19,625 nt of DNA from Baffinella frigidus (lineage: Eukaryota > Cryptophyceae > Cryptomonadales > Baffinellaceae). The stretch spans positions 28,096 through 47,720 of the forward strand of contig MU647157.1 of NCBI GenBank assembly GCA_026770585.1, in the 5' to 3' direction. Positions 1 to 5,585 of the stretch are shown here, one piece after another (position 1 is the stretch's first letter; every line of letters begins with the position of its first letter). The notes below the pieces were generated by a model. The model ran no database searches. It had not been told where the DNA came from and was given only the letters and a program-made list of their open reading frames with translations. Made by a program: the position numbers and the translations under genes.

Positions 1-88
1 CCCCCAAGGACCCTACTCTAGGCAAGTCCCTAGTGGGAGCTCACTCACAAGAAAACGCCGCCCCCTAGGGACCACCATAGGGCCCTAT
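1..88. mobile_element. Fragments of family C MITE
   Basis: The segment carries a left-end-like piece of family C (CTCACTCACAAGAAAACG, compare CTCGCTCATAAGAAACG at 9350) followed by the C interior CCACCATAGGGCCCTA. The first 36 bases resemble a second C interior (CAAGGACCCTACTCTAGGC). No terminal CAGGGGTACC is left and no right end is present, so these are degraded pieces, one possibly cut by the window edge. Confidence 0.5.
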
Positions 89-116
89 GTCTCTCTCTGC
101 GTCAGTCGGCTTCACG

Positions 117-222
117 GACTACTCTCAAGTGAACATCCTGGGTGTGTGGTACCAATCCGATAACTTTGGAGCGAAAAGGGGCCCGGGCTCGCGAGAATCG
201 TGAGCCCGAATCAGACTGAAAC
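117..222 (+). repeat. Family B dispersed repeat, one arm
   Basis: The order of motifs matches the B copies at 5586, 12415-12613 (reverse) and 13057: GACTAYTCTCAAG, CATCCTGGG, a GGTACMAATCCG block, AACTTTGGAGC, a CCCGGGCTC block, then GAGCCC..TCAGACTG. Only one arm is present. The other side joins AT-rich unrelated sequence at about 224. Confidence 0.7.
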
Positions 223-223
223 A

Positions 224-416
224 CATCACCGGCTAAATTAACATATTTAATCTCATAGTCGGGTTCATAAATTATGTTTGAATTCTCATCATATTGAATC
301 TCACAAATCAATTCATTATTTGAATCTAAACAGTTTTCTAAATTGGATGTTACAATTTCGTTGGATATATTGATCAGAGCTAGCCGGTATAAGCCTGCAG
401 CATGGTCCTGTACCTG
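224..416 (-). pseudogene. AT-rich open segment, possible exon fragment, unrecognised
   Basis: On the minus strand the frame is open from a TAG at 417-419 down into family B sequence at about 222, giving about 64 codons before repeat-derived residues. The peptide contains HAAGLYRLALINISNEIV and later EIQYDENSNIIYEPDYEI, KYVNLAGDVFQ. Composition is rich in Asn, Ile, Glu, Asp and Tyr and looks protein-like, while base composition is much more AT-rich than the acyltransferase gene, so a different origin such as a transposon or organelle is possible. I recognise no family. A 3' splice site could lie in the CCTAGCAGGTACAG stretch at its 5' side. The 3' side is cut by a B repeat. It could still be a chance open frame. 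Confidence 0.3.
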
Positions 417-445
417 CTAGGTATAATCCTGCCGTGCAGGATGAT

Positions 446-586
446 TTCACACGCAAACACTTACAATTCATAACCTGAATCCAACGAAATTTACTACACA
501 AAACGATCTTTAACAGTAACATTAAAGCAAACGTGTAGTAATTTTGATTGAAATCCAGTTTGTAAATTATAAGTGTCTCCATGTGA
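446..586. mobile_element. MITE G1 (family G, 141 bp)
   Basis: A fold-back with roughly 50-bp imperfect terminal inverted repeats. The left arm starts TTCACACGCAAACACTT and the right arm ends AAGTGTCTCCATGTGA. The inner arm segments are TTTACTACACAA and GTGTAGTAATTTT. It is flanked on both sides by GAT (443-445 and 587-589). G2 at 18037-18177 has exactly the same length, the same GAT flanks and the same arms. No coding capacity. Confidence 0.75.
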
Positions 587-679
587 GATTTCCGGGTGGG
601 GTGGGGCATCACCACCCTCCGACAGTCACGAACGGCCCCCATGTGAGGAATTGCCATGTCCACGACCCCAGCAGCCCGA

Positions 680-957
680 CCTGGTTTGGGGGTTAGGGAT
701 TAGGGTTTAGGGGGTTGGATTCAGGGCTGCAGGGTTTTGGGGTTCGGGGTTCGGGTTTCAGGGTTTGGGGTTGAGGGGTGGGGAATAGGGTTTAGGGTTC
801 AGATTTCGGGGTGGTTGGATAGGGGTTGGGGTTCAGAGTTTCGGAGTGAGGGTTTAGGGGTTAGGGTTCAGGGTTTCGGGGTTAGGTGTTAGGATTTAGG
901 GGTAAGGGTTAAGGGGTTAGGGGTTCGGGTTTAGCCTCGGGGTGAGGTTAAGGGGTT
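680..957 (+). repeat. Degenerate telomere-like tract
   Basis: Long run of G-rich variants of TTTAGGG/TTAGGG (GGGTTTAGGG, GGGTTCAGGG, GGGTTTCGGGG). It is preceded by CGACCTGGTTTGGGGG, which recurs as CGACCTGGTTTGCGGG at 18428 before another such tract. Interstitial, strongly diverged, no gene seen. Confidence 0.75.
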
Positions 958-1042
958 AGGGTTGAGGGTAGGGTTGAGGGTAGGGTTGAGGGTAGGGTTG
1001 AGGGTAGGGTTGAGGGTAGGGTTGAGGGTAGGGTTGAGGGTG
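957..1042 (+). repeat. 12-bp minisatellite GGGTTGAGGGTA, about 7 copies
   Basis: Nearly perfect tandem units of GGGTTGAGGGTA inside the telomere-like tract, much more homogeneous than the flanking variants, which indicates recent local expansion. Confidence 0.9.
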
Positions 1043-1335
1043 GACCTTCTCTACGACAGAATCTTTTGAGACCCCGGCACCCCCCTGCTTCAGGAGTTAT
1101 GGTTCAGGAGTGAGGGGTTAGGAATCCCTAACTTCACGAGTTAGGGGTTAGGAGTCAGCCCTGGTTCAGGAGTTATGGTTCAGGAGGTAGGGGTTCGGAG
1201 TCAGCGTTTCTCATAACCTGCTGCACGAAGGGCCCGCCTCAGAACCTATTTGTCCCGCCTTGGGAGTACCCCCGAGGGTTTAGGGTTTAGGGTTCAGGGT
1301 TCAGGGTTGAGATTTTAGGGTTGGGGGTTACGGGC
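1043..1335. repeat. Diverged G-rich tract, no gene seen
   Basis: Holds two loose copies of GGTTCAGGAGTTATGGTTCAGGAG (about 1090 and 1163), GAGTTAGGGGTTAGGAGTCAG-type repeats and a short GGGTTTAGGGTTTAGGG stretch near 1276. No coding signal on either strand until the exon at 1343. Confidence 0.6.
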
Positions 1336-1342
1336 TCGCTAC

Positions 1343-1433
1343 CTGGACGACCGCGTTGACGTCAAGGGTCGTGACCGCATAGATCATCATCGCGTGGAGC
1401 GGGGAGAACTTGGTGTCGAACACCTCGAACCAT
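1343..1433 (-). pseudogene. Putative host exon fragment (30 codons), unrecognised protein
   Basis: On the minus strand a segment bounded by a TACAG acceptor (RC of 1434-1438) and a CAG|GTAGCG donor (GT at 1341-1342) encodes 30 codons: WFEVFDTKFSPLHAM, then MIYAVTTLDVNAVVQ. Third positions are almost all G or C (TTC GAG GTG TTC GAC ACC AAG), the same bias as the acyltransferase gene. Both consensus splice sites and the bias support a real exon. The family is not recognised. Upstream in its reading direction lies an array of three copies of its own acceptor region (1415-1700), and a shorter damaged copy lies at 2133-2205, so this is probably a duplicated exon relic, although it could belong to a gene continuing outside the window. 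Confidence 0.5.
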
Positions 1434-1700
1434 CTGTACCGGAAACGCACGGTTTAGGGGGGCTGGCGGTTGTTACACGGGTGTTTGGTGGGAACGTATA
1501 ACCCGTTAAGGGGGGCGGGGATAACGTGTTGTCTCGAACACCTCGAACCATATGTACCGGAAACGCACGGTTTAGGGGGGCTCGCGGCCGTTACACGGGT
1601 GTTTGGTAGGGACGTATAACCCGTTAAGGGGGGCGGGGACAACGTGTTGTCTCGAACCCCTCGAACTATCTGTACCGGAAACGCACGGTTTAGGGCGACA
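1415..1700 (-). repeat. 118-bp tandem array, about 2.4 copies, containing an exon start
   Basis: The block TCGAACACCTCGAACC..CTGTACCGGAAACGCACGG recurs at 1416, 1534 and 1652, spacing exactly 118. Each copy includes the acceptor and first codons of the exon at 1343-1433, followed by GGGTGTTTGGTRGG and ACGTATAACCCGTTAAGGG. Copies 2 and 3 diverge after the GTTCGA of the exon, so the array duplicated only the 5' border of that exon. Confidence 0.85.
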
Positions 1701-1789
1701 GTCACCACACAGCGCACTACAAAGGGGTTTCGCAAATAACCCACACGAGGATACGCCCTATGAACCTAAGGTAGGTCATCCGTACCACT

Positions 1790-1952
1790 AGCCCTCGGAG
1801 GTGGCTCAAATTGTGGTCTGGAACAAAAATGCCAAAAGTTGATTTGGTACCAAGATTGCGACTTCTTAAGTTGTAGACACCCCAGATCTAGGGTGTCTAC
1901 AAGGTAAAATGGCTCCAACTCCAGACCACAATTTGAGCCACCTCCCAGGGCT
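1790..1952. mobile_element. Fold-back element H1 with nested hairpin
   Basis: The 26-bp arms at 1797-1822 and 1920-1945 are perfect inverted repeats (GGAGGTGGCTCAAATTGTGG..). With one mismatch they extend outward through AGCCCT to 1790 and 1952. At the centre is a second perfect 12-bp hairpin, TTGTAGACACCC / GGGTGTCTACAA (1871-1882 and 1891-1902). Non-coding MITE-like element. No clear target duplication. Confidence 0.75.
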
Positions 1953-2004
1953 GTTGGTAGGGACGTAGGGTGGTTCCTACGGAGATCATATCACCTTCAC
2001 GTCG

Positions 2005-2118
2005 TGGGCAAATCGACGATATTCGATGTGGGATTTCAAGGGGGTTGAAGTCGGAATCCGACTTCAACGGCTCCAATTCACCTTGAAACCGGGAAATCGG
2101 GAATCGCCGGTTTGCCCA
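2005..2118. mobile_element. Fold-back element I1 (family I)
   Basis: The arms TGGGCAAATCGACGAT..TTTCAAGG and its imperfect complement enclose a perfect palindrome at 2044-2068 (GTTGAAGTCGGA, A, TCCGACTTCAAC). A second copy lies at 14999-15104. A 13-bp direct repeat, TACGGAGATCATA, flanks the element at 1978-1990 and 2137-2149. Confidence 0.75.
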
Positions 2119-2132
2119 AGCCGTGAGGGTTG

Positions 2133-2205
2133 GTGGTACGGAGATCATAGCGGGGACAAGTTGGTGTCGGAACACCTCGAACCATCTGTACCGGAAACGC
2201 ACGGT
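2133..2205 (-). pseudogene. Damaged copy of the 1343-1433 exon
   Basis: Reverse-strand sequence again reads CGTTTCCGGTACAG followed by ATGGTTCGAGGTGTT, then carries one extra C that shifts the frame, and continues CGACACCAACTTGTCCCCGCT..ATGATCTCC, the degenerate equivalent of DTKFSPL..MMI. The copy ends where element I1 lies. Frameshift and deletion make it a pseudo-exon. Confidence 0.55.
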
Positions 2206-2284
2206 TTCGGGCGACAGTCAGTACACTACGTGGGTGTTTGTGTCTTACGAATTAGCTCCAACCATCTGTAGAGCGGGTCCCTCA

Positions 2285-2400
2285 TTAGCTGATGAGTGCC
2301 CCCCCCCCCCTTTCTGGATAGAACACTTTTCTGCACAGAAAACGTCCGAACCTTTTTCTGGAGAGAAACACCTTTTCTGGACAGAAAACTTTCAACCCTC
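2285..2400. repeat. C10 run plus four mini-palindromic TTTTCTG/CAGAAAA units
   Basis: After a run of about ten C (2289-2300) come four units of the type TTTTCTGNANAGAAAA near 2311, 2328, 2352 and 2371. Each is a short dyad (for example CTTTTCTGCACAGAAAAC) and the spacing is about 20 bp. No gene. Confidence 0.6.
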
Positions 2401-2464
2401 CGAAATAAATGAGTCAACTCGTGTAGTCAACATCGTGAATTCGTCAGTTTTTTAAAAGACCCAG

Positions 2465-2569
2465 TATCCCTTAAGCGGCCAGTAGGCTCATACGCCCTAC
2501 CGTAGGGCCCTAGGACCTGCCTAGGACCTCTTGGCGGTCAAATTTGACCGGCTGGCCACTTAAGGGATA
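2465..2569. mobile_element. MITE D1 (Stowaway-like, TA target)
   Basis: Terminal inverted repeats TCCCTTAAGYGGCCAG and CTGGCCACTTAAGGGA lie between TA dinucleotides (2465-2466 and 2568-2569). Full length is about 101 bp. The core reads CCCTACCGTAGGGCCC and CCTAGGACCTGCCTAGGACC. Copies of the same length occur at 9963, 10455 and 10999. A TA duplication with short ends fits Tc1/mariner-type MITEs. Confidence 0.85.
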
Positions 2570-2614
2570 AATTCTCCGCATCCTACGGCACGATTAACGG
2601 CGATCACCAGCCAC

Positions 2615-2799
2615 TACCACACGAGGTTATCCATGCGAACAGATTCATAAGTTAATTATTGGATTATTGCCCAGGAAACACGCCAAAAGTCAGCATTTGA
2701 TCACTTTTCCGTACGGACATCCGTACGGAAACGTGATCATTTCCCCACAAATTTTAAAATGTTCTTTTATTCTGTTCGCATGGATAGCCTCGTGTGGTA
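2615..2799. mobile_element. MITE K1 (TA target, about 181 bp)
   Basis: Arms CCACACGAGGTTATCCATGC and its complement GCATGGATAGCCTCGTGTGG are flanked by TA. At the centre is a strong palindrome around TTCCGTACGGACATCCGTAC, bounded by TGATCAC/GTGATCA. The interior includes TTTGGCGTGTTTCCTGGGC (reverse). Copies K2 (15460) and K3 (16618) share the arms and the central dyad. Confidence 0.85.
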
Positions 2800-2803
2800 C
2801 GCG

Positions 2804-3009
2804 GGCATTTGCTAGGAACATAAAACCCTCAAGGGGAACTTGCAAGGTTGTTGACTTTAAGGGAGTTGACTTCCAGGGAGTTGACTTTCGCAAGGGAGTT
2901 GACTTTACCCGAAGCAGTGGAAGAAGCTGCTCGGGAGGCACGAGCAGTCACCACTTGAAACAGGTTATAGGCACATTCCCCTTACGGGTTATACGTTCCT
3001 AGCAAACAC
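2804..3009. mobile_element. Fold-back element L with coding-like interior
   Basis: The left arm near 2806-2838 (TTTGCTAGGAACATAAAACC, CAAGGGGAA) is complementary with gaps to the right arm near 2975-3008 (CCCTTACGGG, TATACGTTCCTAGCAAAC). The interior has four GGGAGTTGACTT units (2850-2908) and the exon-like piece at 2918-2963. It may be a MITE that captured host sequence, or host sequence flanked by accidental inverted duplicates. Confidence 0.55.
2918..2963 (+). pseudogene. Exon-like fragment encoding WKKLLGRHEQ, copy 1
   Basis: After GAAGCAG, which is acceptor-like, the sequence reads TGG AAG AAG CTG CTC GGG AGG CAC GAG CAG and ends at GAAACAG|GTTATAG. The second copy at 3120-3178 gives CKKLLGRHEQ in the same frame with synonymous changes at two codons. 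Protein family not recognised. It lies inside fold-back L. Confidence 0.4.
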
Positions 3010-3119
3010 CCTGGCGGTCGCCGTAAATCGTGCCTTTCGACTATCGGAGTGCACGTGCAAATGTGTTGACTTTCAGGGGAAATGACTTTCGCGAGGGGGG
3101 TTGACTTTACCCGAAGCAA

Positions 3120-3178
3120 TGCAAGAAGCTGCTGGGCAGGCACGAGCAGTCTGACGGCCATGTCATGACCTTGAACAG
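3120..3178 (+). pseudogene. Exon-like fragment CKKLLGRHEQSDGHVMTLN with GT donor
   Basis: A 59-nt open segment encodes CKKLLGRHEQSDGHVMTLN and ends CTTGAACAG|GTAATATC, a good 5' splice site. Immediately downstream a G-rich tandem tract begins, as expected if the tract is intronic. Its last 26 nt are paralogous to 3723-3748 and 4072-4097. No family recognised. No upstream exon of the same gene is identifiable, so treat it as a duplicated exon end. Confidence 0.45.
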
Positions 3179-3189
3179 GTAATATCTGT

Positions 3190-3224
3190 GTAGGGTTTCG
3201 GGTTTCGGGTTAGGTTTCGGGTAA
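3190..3224 (+). repeat. Telomere-like variant tract
   Basis: GGGTTTCGGGTTTCGGGTTAGG leads into the 19-bp array. It lies directly after the putative splice donor at 3179. Confidence 0.7.
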
Positions 3225-3385
3225 GGTTTAAGGTTTAGGGTATGGTTTAAGGTTTAGGGTATGGTTTAAGGTTTAGGGTATGGTTTAAAGTTTAGGGTAT
3301 GGTTTAAGGTTGAGGGTATGGTTTAAGGTTGAGGGTATGGTTTCAGGTTTAGGGTATGGTTTCAGGTTTAGGGTATGGTTTAGGG
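3225..3385 (+). repeat. 19-bp minisatellite, about 8.5 copies
   Basis: Unit GGTTTAAGGTTTAGGGTAT repeated with single-base variants (TTTAAAG, TTGAGGG, TTTCAGG). Variant units lie in pairs, which suggests stepwise local duplication. Built from telomere-like halves. Confidence 0.92.
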
Positions 3386-3395
3386 TCGCCACTTT

Positions 3396-3490
3396 CAAAA
3401 GGTAGCACCTGGTGTAGAGGGTTTCGGGGCTAGGGGCTAGGGCGGAGGGGTTAGGGGCTATGAGGGGTTAGTGGCTAGGGTGGAGGGTCG
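3396..3490 (+). repeat. Segmental duplicate, copy 1 (AGGTAGCACCTG...)
   Basis: AAAAGGTAGCACCTGGTGTAGAGGGTTTCGG..GGCTAGGGCGGAGGGG..GGGGTYAGTGGCTAG recurs at 3969-4056 with few changes. Copy 2 lacks GG in ACCTGGTGTAG. Fold-back J and two tandem arrays lie between the copies. Confidence 0.8.
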
Positions 3491-3496
3491 AGGGGC

Positions 3497-3703
3497 TACC
3501 ACCAACCCTCACGGTGAGACCAAATTACCGAAAACCTTTTGAGCCATTTTACCTTGCCAGTCCGTCGAATTCGAGGTGCTGACAAAAAAGAATTCCTTTG
3601 AAACTCCCATTCTCAGGGCTTTGGGAGTTTTAAACGTGTTTTGCACAAAAGGGTGAAATCATCAATTTGGTCCCCCCGTGAGCCCCCGTGAGGGCTGGTG
3701 GTA
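3497..3703. mobile_element. Fold-back element J (TA target)
   Basis: Left arm CCACCAACCCTCACGG..GACCAAATT..CCTTTTG pairs with the right arm CAAAAGGG..AATTTGGTCC..CCGTGAGGGCTGGTGG. TA lies at both outer edges (3497-3498 and 3702-3703). A perfect inner hairpin AAACTCCCA/TGGGAGTTT lies at 3600-3630. Non-coding. Confidence 0.7.
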
Positions 3704-3722
3704 GGAGGTGTGAGTGTAGTGA

Positions 3723-3748
3723 GATGGCCAAGTCATCACCTTGGACAG
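3723..3748 (+). pseudogene. Exon-end fragment DGQVITLD with GTAAG donor
   Basis: GAT GGC CAA GTC ATC ACC TTG GAC AG is followed by GTAAGACC, a consensus donor. It is paralogous to DGHVMTLN at 3153-3178 and QGHITTWD at 4072-4097. Stop codons lie just upstream in frame, so only the 3' end of an exon is left. A heptamer tract follows. Confidence 0.4.
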
Positions 3749-3773
3749 GTAAGACCTGGCGTAGAGGATTTAT

Positions 3774-3881
3774 GGTGTAGGGTGTAGGGTGTAGGGTGTA
3801 GGGTGTAGGGTGTAGGGTTGAGGGTGTAGGGTGTAGGGTGTAGGGTGTAGGGTGTAGGGTGTATGGTGTAGGGTGTAGGGG
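3774..3881 (+). repeat. Heptamer array (GTGTAGG)n
   Basis: About 15 nearly perfect 7-bp units GGTGTAG, one variant TTGAGGG and one TATGG. Same period as TTTAGGG, different sequence. Confidence 0.93.
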
Positions 3882-3895
3882 CTGGGTGTAAGACG

Positions 3896-3951
<56 letters not shown>
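3896..3951 (+). repeat. (CCTG)14 microsatellite
   Basis: Fourteen perfect CCTG units, followed by two GAATAAATGACT-type units (3951-3972). Confidence 0.97.
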
Positions 3952-3968
3952 AATAAATGACTGAATAA

Positions 3969-4056
3969 ATGAAAAGGTAGCACCTGTGTAGAGGGTTTCG
4001 GGTTTAGGGGCTAGGGCGGAGGGGTGAGGGGCTAGGAGGGGTCAGTGGCTAGAAGG
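3969..4056 (+). repeat. Segmental duplicate, copy 2
   Basis: Second copy of the 3396-3490 block, ending in a run of about eleven G (4055-4065). Confidence 0.8.
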
Positions 4057-4071
4057 GGGGGGGGGCAATCC

Positions 4072-4097
4072 CAGGGCCACATCACCACCTGGGACAG
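4072..4097 (+). pseudogene. Exon-end fragment QGHITTWD with GC donor
   Basis: CAG GGC CAC ATC ACC ACC TGG GAC AG is followed by GCAAGACC, a GC-type 5' splice site in place of the GTAAGACC of 3749. Third paralogue of the DGxVxTL exon end. A G-rich tract follows. Confidence 0.35.
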
Positions 4098-4250
4098 GCA
4101 AGACCTGGTGCAGGGCGGAAGGGTTTAGGGGCGTGGGGTTGGGGTCTGGGTGCAGGATTTCGGCGGTAGCGGTTCGTGGTTCGCGTTCCGGGTTTCGGGT
4201 GTAGGGTTTACCTCAAACAGATGCGGTGTAGGGGTTACCCACGGCAGTTG
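4098..4250 (+). repeat. G-rich variable tract
   Basis: Irregular GGGTTTCGGGTGTAGGG-like sequence without a fixed unit. The perfect small dyad GTAGGGTGG-AA-CCACCCTAC follows at 4254-4273. No coding support on either strand. Confidence 0.5.
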
Positions 4251-4299
4251 GGGGTAGGGTGGAACCACCCTACACCCTACCGTGGTTGTCCAAGGCAGG

Positions 4300-4450
4300 T
4301 ACCACGCCAGGCTCTTGGGTAGGGTATTCCCTGTGCGTCCTTGGAGCCGTTTGTGCGTTCTTGGAGCCGTTGAATATGAAAAATGACTTTTGAGCATCGT
4401 TTTCCCTTGAAAATGACTTTTGAATACCCCCCCCCCCCAGCCCTGCGTGG
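4300..4450 (-). repeat. Family N dispersed repeat, copy 1
   Basis: Reverse complement of the 16980-17257 copies: CACGCCAGGCTCTTG, GGGTATTCC, two GTTCTTGGAGCCGTT units, then ATGACTTTTGA twice, a C13 run and CAGCCCTGCGTGG. Ends match N fragments at 5147 and 13650. Confidence 0.7.
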
Positions 4451-4492
4451 ACCGTGACGCCGAGTGGCAGCACGTGTTTCGTATTTCGTCTT
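4448..4492 (+). pseudogene. TVTPSGST coding block, copy a
   Basis: TGG ACC GTG ACG CCG AGT GGC AGC ACG TGT TTC encodes WTVTPSGSTCF. Compared with copy d (4991) the TVTPSGST codons differ at four third positions, all synonymous. No family recognised. It continues into GGGTTTCGGG tandem sequence. Confidence 0.4.
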
Positions 4493-4567
4493 TCGGTTTT
4501 CGTGTGCAGGGTTTCGGGTGCAGGGTTTCGGGTCTCGGGTTTCGGGTGTGGGGCTTGACCGAGGCAC

Positions 4568-4605
4568 GTAACTGTGACCCCAAGCAGGAACACATCGTTC
4601 GGGGG
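4568..4605 (+). pseudogene. TVTPSRNT coding block, copy b
   Basis: GTA ACT GTG ACC CCA AGC AGG AAC ACA TCG TTC, the most diverged copy (GS replaced by RN). Preceded by GACCGAGGCAC. Confidence 0.35.
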
Positions 4606-4704
4606 CAGAGTTTCGTGTTTCGTTTTTGGTGTTGTGGGTGTAGAGTTTACTGTTGTTTCGGGTGAAGGGTTTCGGGAGAAGGGCGTATTTACTACCCAAG
4701 GCAC

Positions 4705-4752
4705 GTAACCGTGACCCCAAGCGGGAGCACATCAGTCCAGTGGCGTTCGGGG
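4705..4752 (+). pseudogene. TVTPSGST coding block, copy c
   Basis: GTA ACC GTG ACC CCA AGC GGG AGC ACA TCA GTC CAG TGG CGT encodes VTVTPSGSTSVQWR. The only difference from copy d within TVTPSGST is ACA for ACG (synonymous). Confidence 0.4.
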
Positions 4753-4802
4753 GTAGAGTTTCGTGTTCCGTGTTTTGTGTTTTGTGTTTCGGGGGTTAGC
4801 GT

Positions 4803-4900
4803 GGTCTACCATTTATTTGTTATTTGCAAATAACCGTCACGCCATTTCGGGTGTGGCGTTGCGTTCGGGTTGAGGGTGTAGGGTTCATCCACCCGAGGCA
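4803..4900. other. Unique spacer, nothing recognised
   Basis: Contains the imperfect dyad TTATTTG..CAAATAA near 4813 and another leader ACCCGAGGCAGGCAACCGT at 4881 that is not followed by the coding block. Confidence 0.4.
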
Positions 4901-4927
4901 GGCAACCGTCTTTCGTTTTTCGTGTGC

Positions 4928-4972
4928 AGGGTTTCGGGTTTCGGGTTTCGGGTTTCGGGTTTCGGGTGTGGG
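4928..4972 (+). repeat. (GGGTTTC)n heptamer array
   Basis: About six perfect GGGTTTC units between two ACCCGAGGCAGGCAACCGT leaders. Confidence 0.9.
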
Positions 4973-4986
4973 ACTTACCCGAGGCA

Positions 4987-5113
4987 GGCAACCGTGACCC
5001 CAAGCGGGAGCACGTTCGCTAAGTGGCGCGGCTTCAGCTGCTTCTCGTCCGAGACCCGCCCCCCCTCCTCGTTCTGCACACAGGGATCATGGTTCACTGC
5101 CCACCTCTCAAGT
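4987..5113 (+). pseudogene. TVTPSGST coding block, copy d, longest exon-like segment
   Basis: After an acceptor-like CCGAGGCAG the frame reads ATVTPSGSTFAKWRGFS, then CFSSETRPPSSFCTQ, GSWFTAHLSS and a TGA at 5114-5116. Codons are GC3-rich (TTC AGC TGC TTC TCG TCC GAG ACC CGC). The ETRPPSS part is repeated at 5193-5213 with TCC to TCA (synonymous). Four copies keep TVTPSGST with mostly silent changes, which argues for former coding function. The family is not recognised. Whether the final stop is native or the exon ends earlier cannot be decided. Confidence 0.45.
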
Positions 5114-5139
5114 TGACGGTTTTGCACCACACGCCCAAG

Positions 5140-5213
5140 TTTCCCTCCAAAAATTGACTTTGGAATACCCCCCCCTCCAGCCTTGCGTGGGAGACCCGCC
5201 CCCCCTCATCGAG
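5140..5213 (-). repeat. Family N fragment plus ETRPPSS-coding duplicate
   Basis: CAAAAATTGACTTTGGAATACCCCCCC and CCAGCCTTGCGTGG match the end of family N (reverse). The following GAGACCCGCCCCCCCTC duplicates 5050-5067. Confidence 0.6.
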
Positions 5214-5214
5214 C

Positions 5215-5356
5215 TGCGTTTAGGGTCTAGGGTTTAGGGTTTGGGAGGGGTAGCGTCCAGGGTTTCGGGGGATAGGGTTCAGGGTTTAGCGGACCTGCGG
5301 GTTCAGGGTTTAGGGTTCAGGGGTTTAGGGTTCAGGGTTCGGGGGTTTTAGGGCTC
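5215..5356 (+). repeat. Telomere-like degenerate tract
   Basis: GTTTAGGGTCTAGGGTTTAGGGTTT and GGGTTCAGGGTTTAGGG variants. No gene. Confidence 0.75.
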
Positions 5357-5403
5357 ATGCCGAACCGGAGAATACGGTTGGCGGACTCTTCTCGAGTTGG
5401 CAT

Positions 5404-5464
5404 GCTGACAGGGCTCATAACCTGAGAAGATAATCCTTCGCCTTACCCACTGAGCTAACCTTCC
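5404..5464 (-). pseudogene. tRNA-like sequence (tRNA pseudogene or SINE head)
   Basis: On the minus strand, after GGAAGG comes TTAGCTCAGTGGGTAAGG, a good match to a tRNA D-arm and internal A box. Next comes GAAGGATTATCTTC and CAGGTTATGAGCCCTG, a T-arm-like stem CAGG/CCTG whose loop is damaged (canonical GGTTCGA reads GGTTATGA). The 3' acceptor strand does not pair with GGAAGGT. A duplicated 3' half follows at 5350-5395, with a perfect AACCG-TATTCTC-CGGTT stem-loop and a second CATGAGCCCT. A and B box order fits a polymerase III derived element; mispairing argues against a working tRNA. It could be the head of a tRNA-derived SINE. Confidence 0.55.
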
Positions 5465-5531
5465 AGATAGACTCCGTGACCAAAAGGGACATGGAGACAC
5501 ACCGGTCTCCGGGGAGTATATCTTCTCTCAC

Positions 5532-5580
5532 TGGGTGTGCGGTAAAAATCCGTCAACGTTGGAGCGGGAAAGCTCGGATT
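5532..5580 (+). repeat. Family B fragment
   Basis: CTGGGTGTGCGGTAAAAATCCGTCAACGTTGGAGCGG aligns with the B block at 139-170 and precedes the larger B copy in the same orientation. Confidence 0.6.
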
Positions 5581-5585
5581 GACTG

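Noticed and set aside
4125-4732. Overlapping minus-strand frames rich in TRNPKPETL-like residues
   Set aside because: They are translations of GGGTTTCGGG/GGGTGTAGG tandem DNA and family N.
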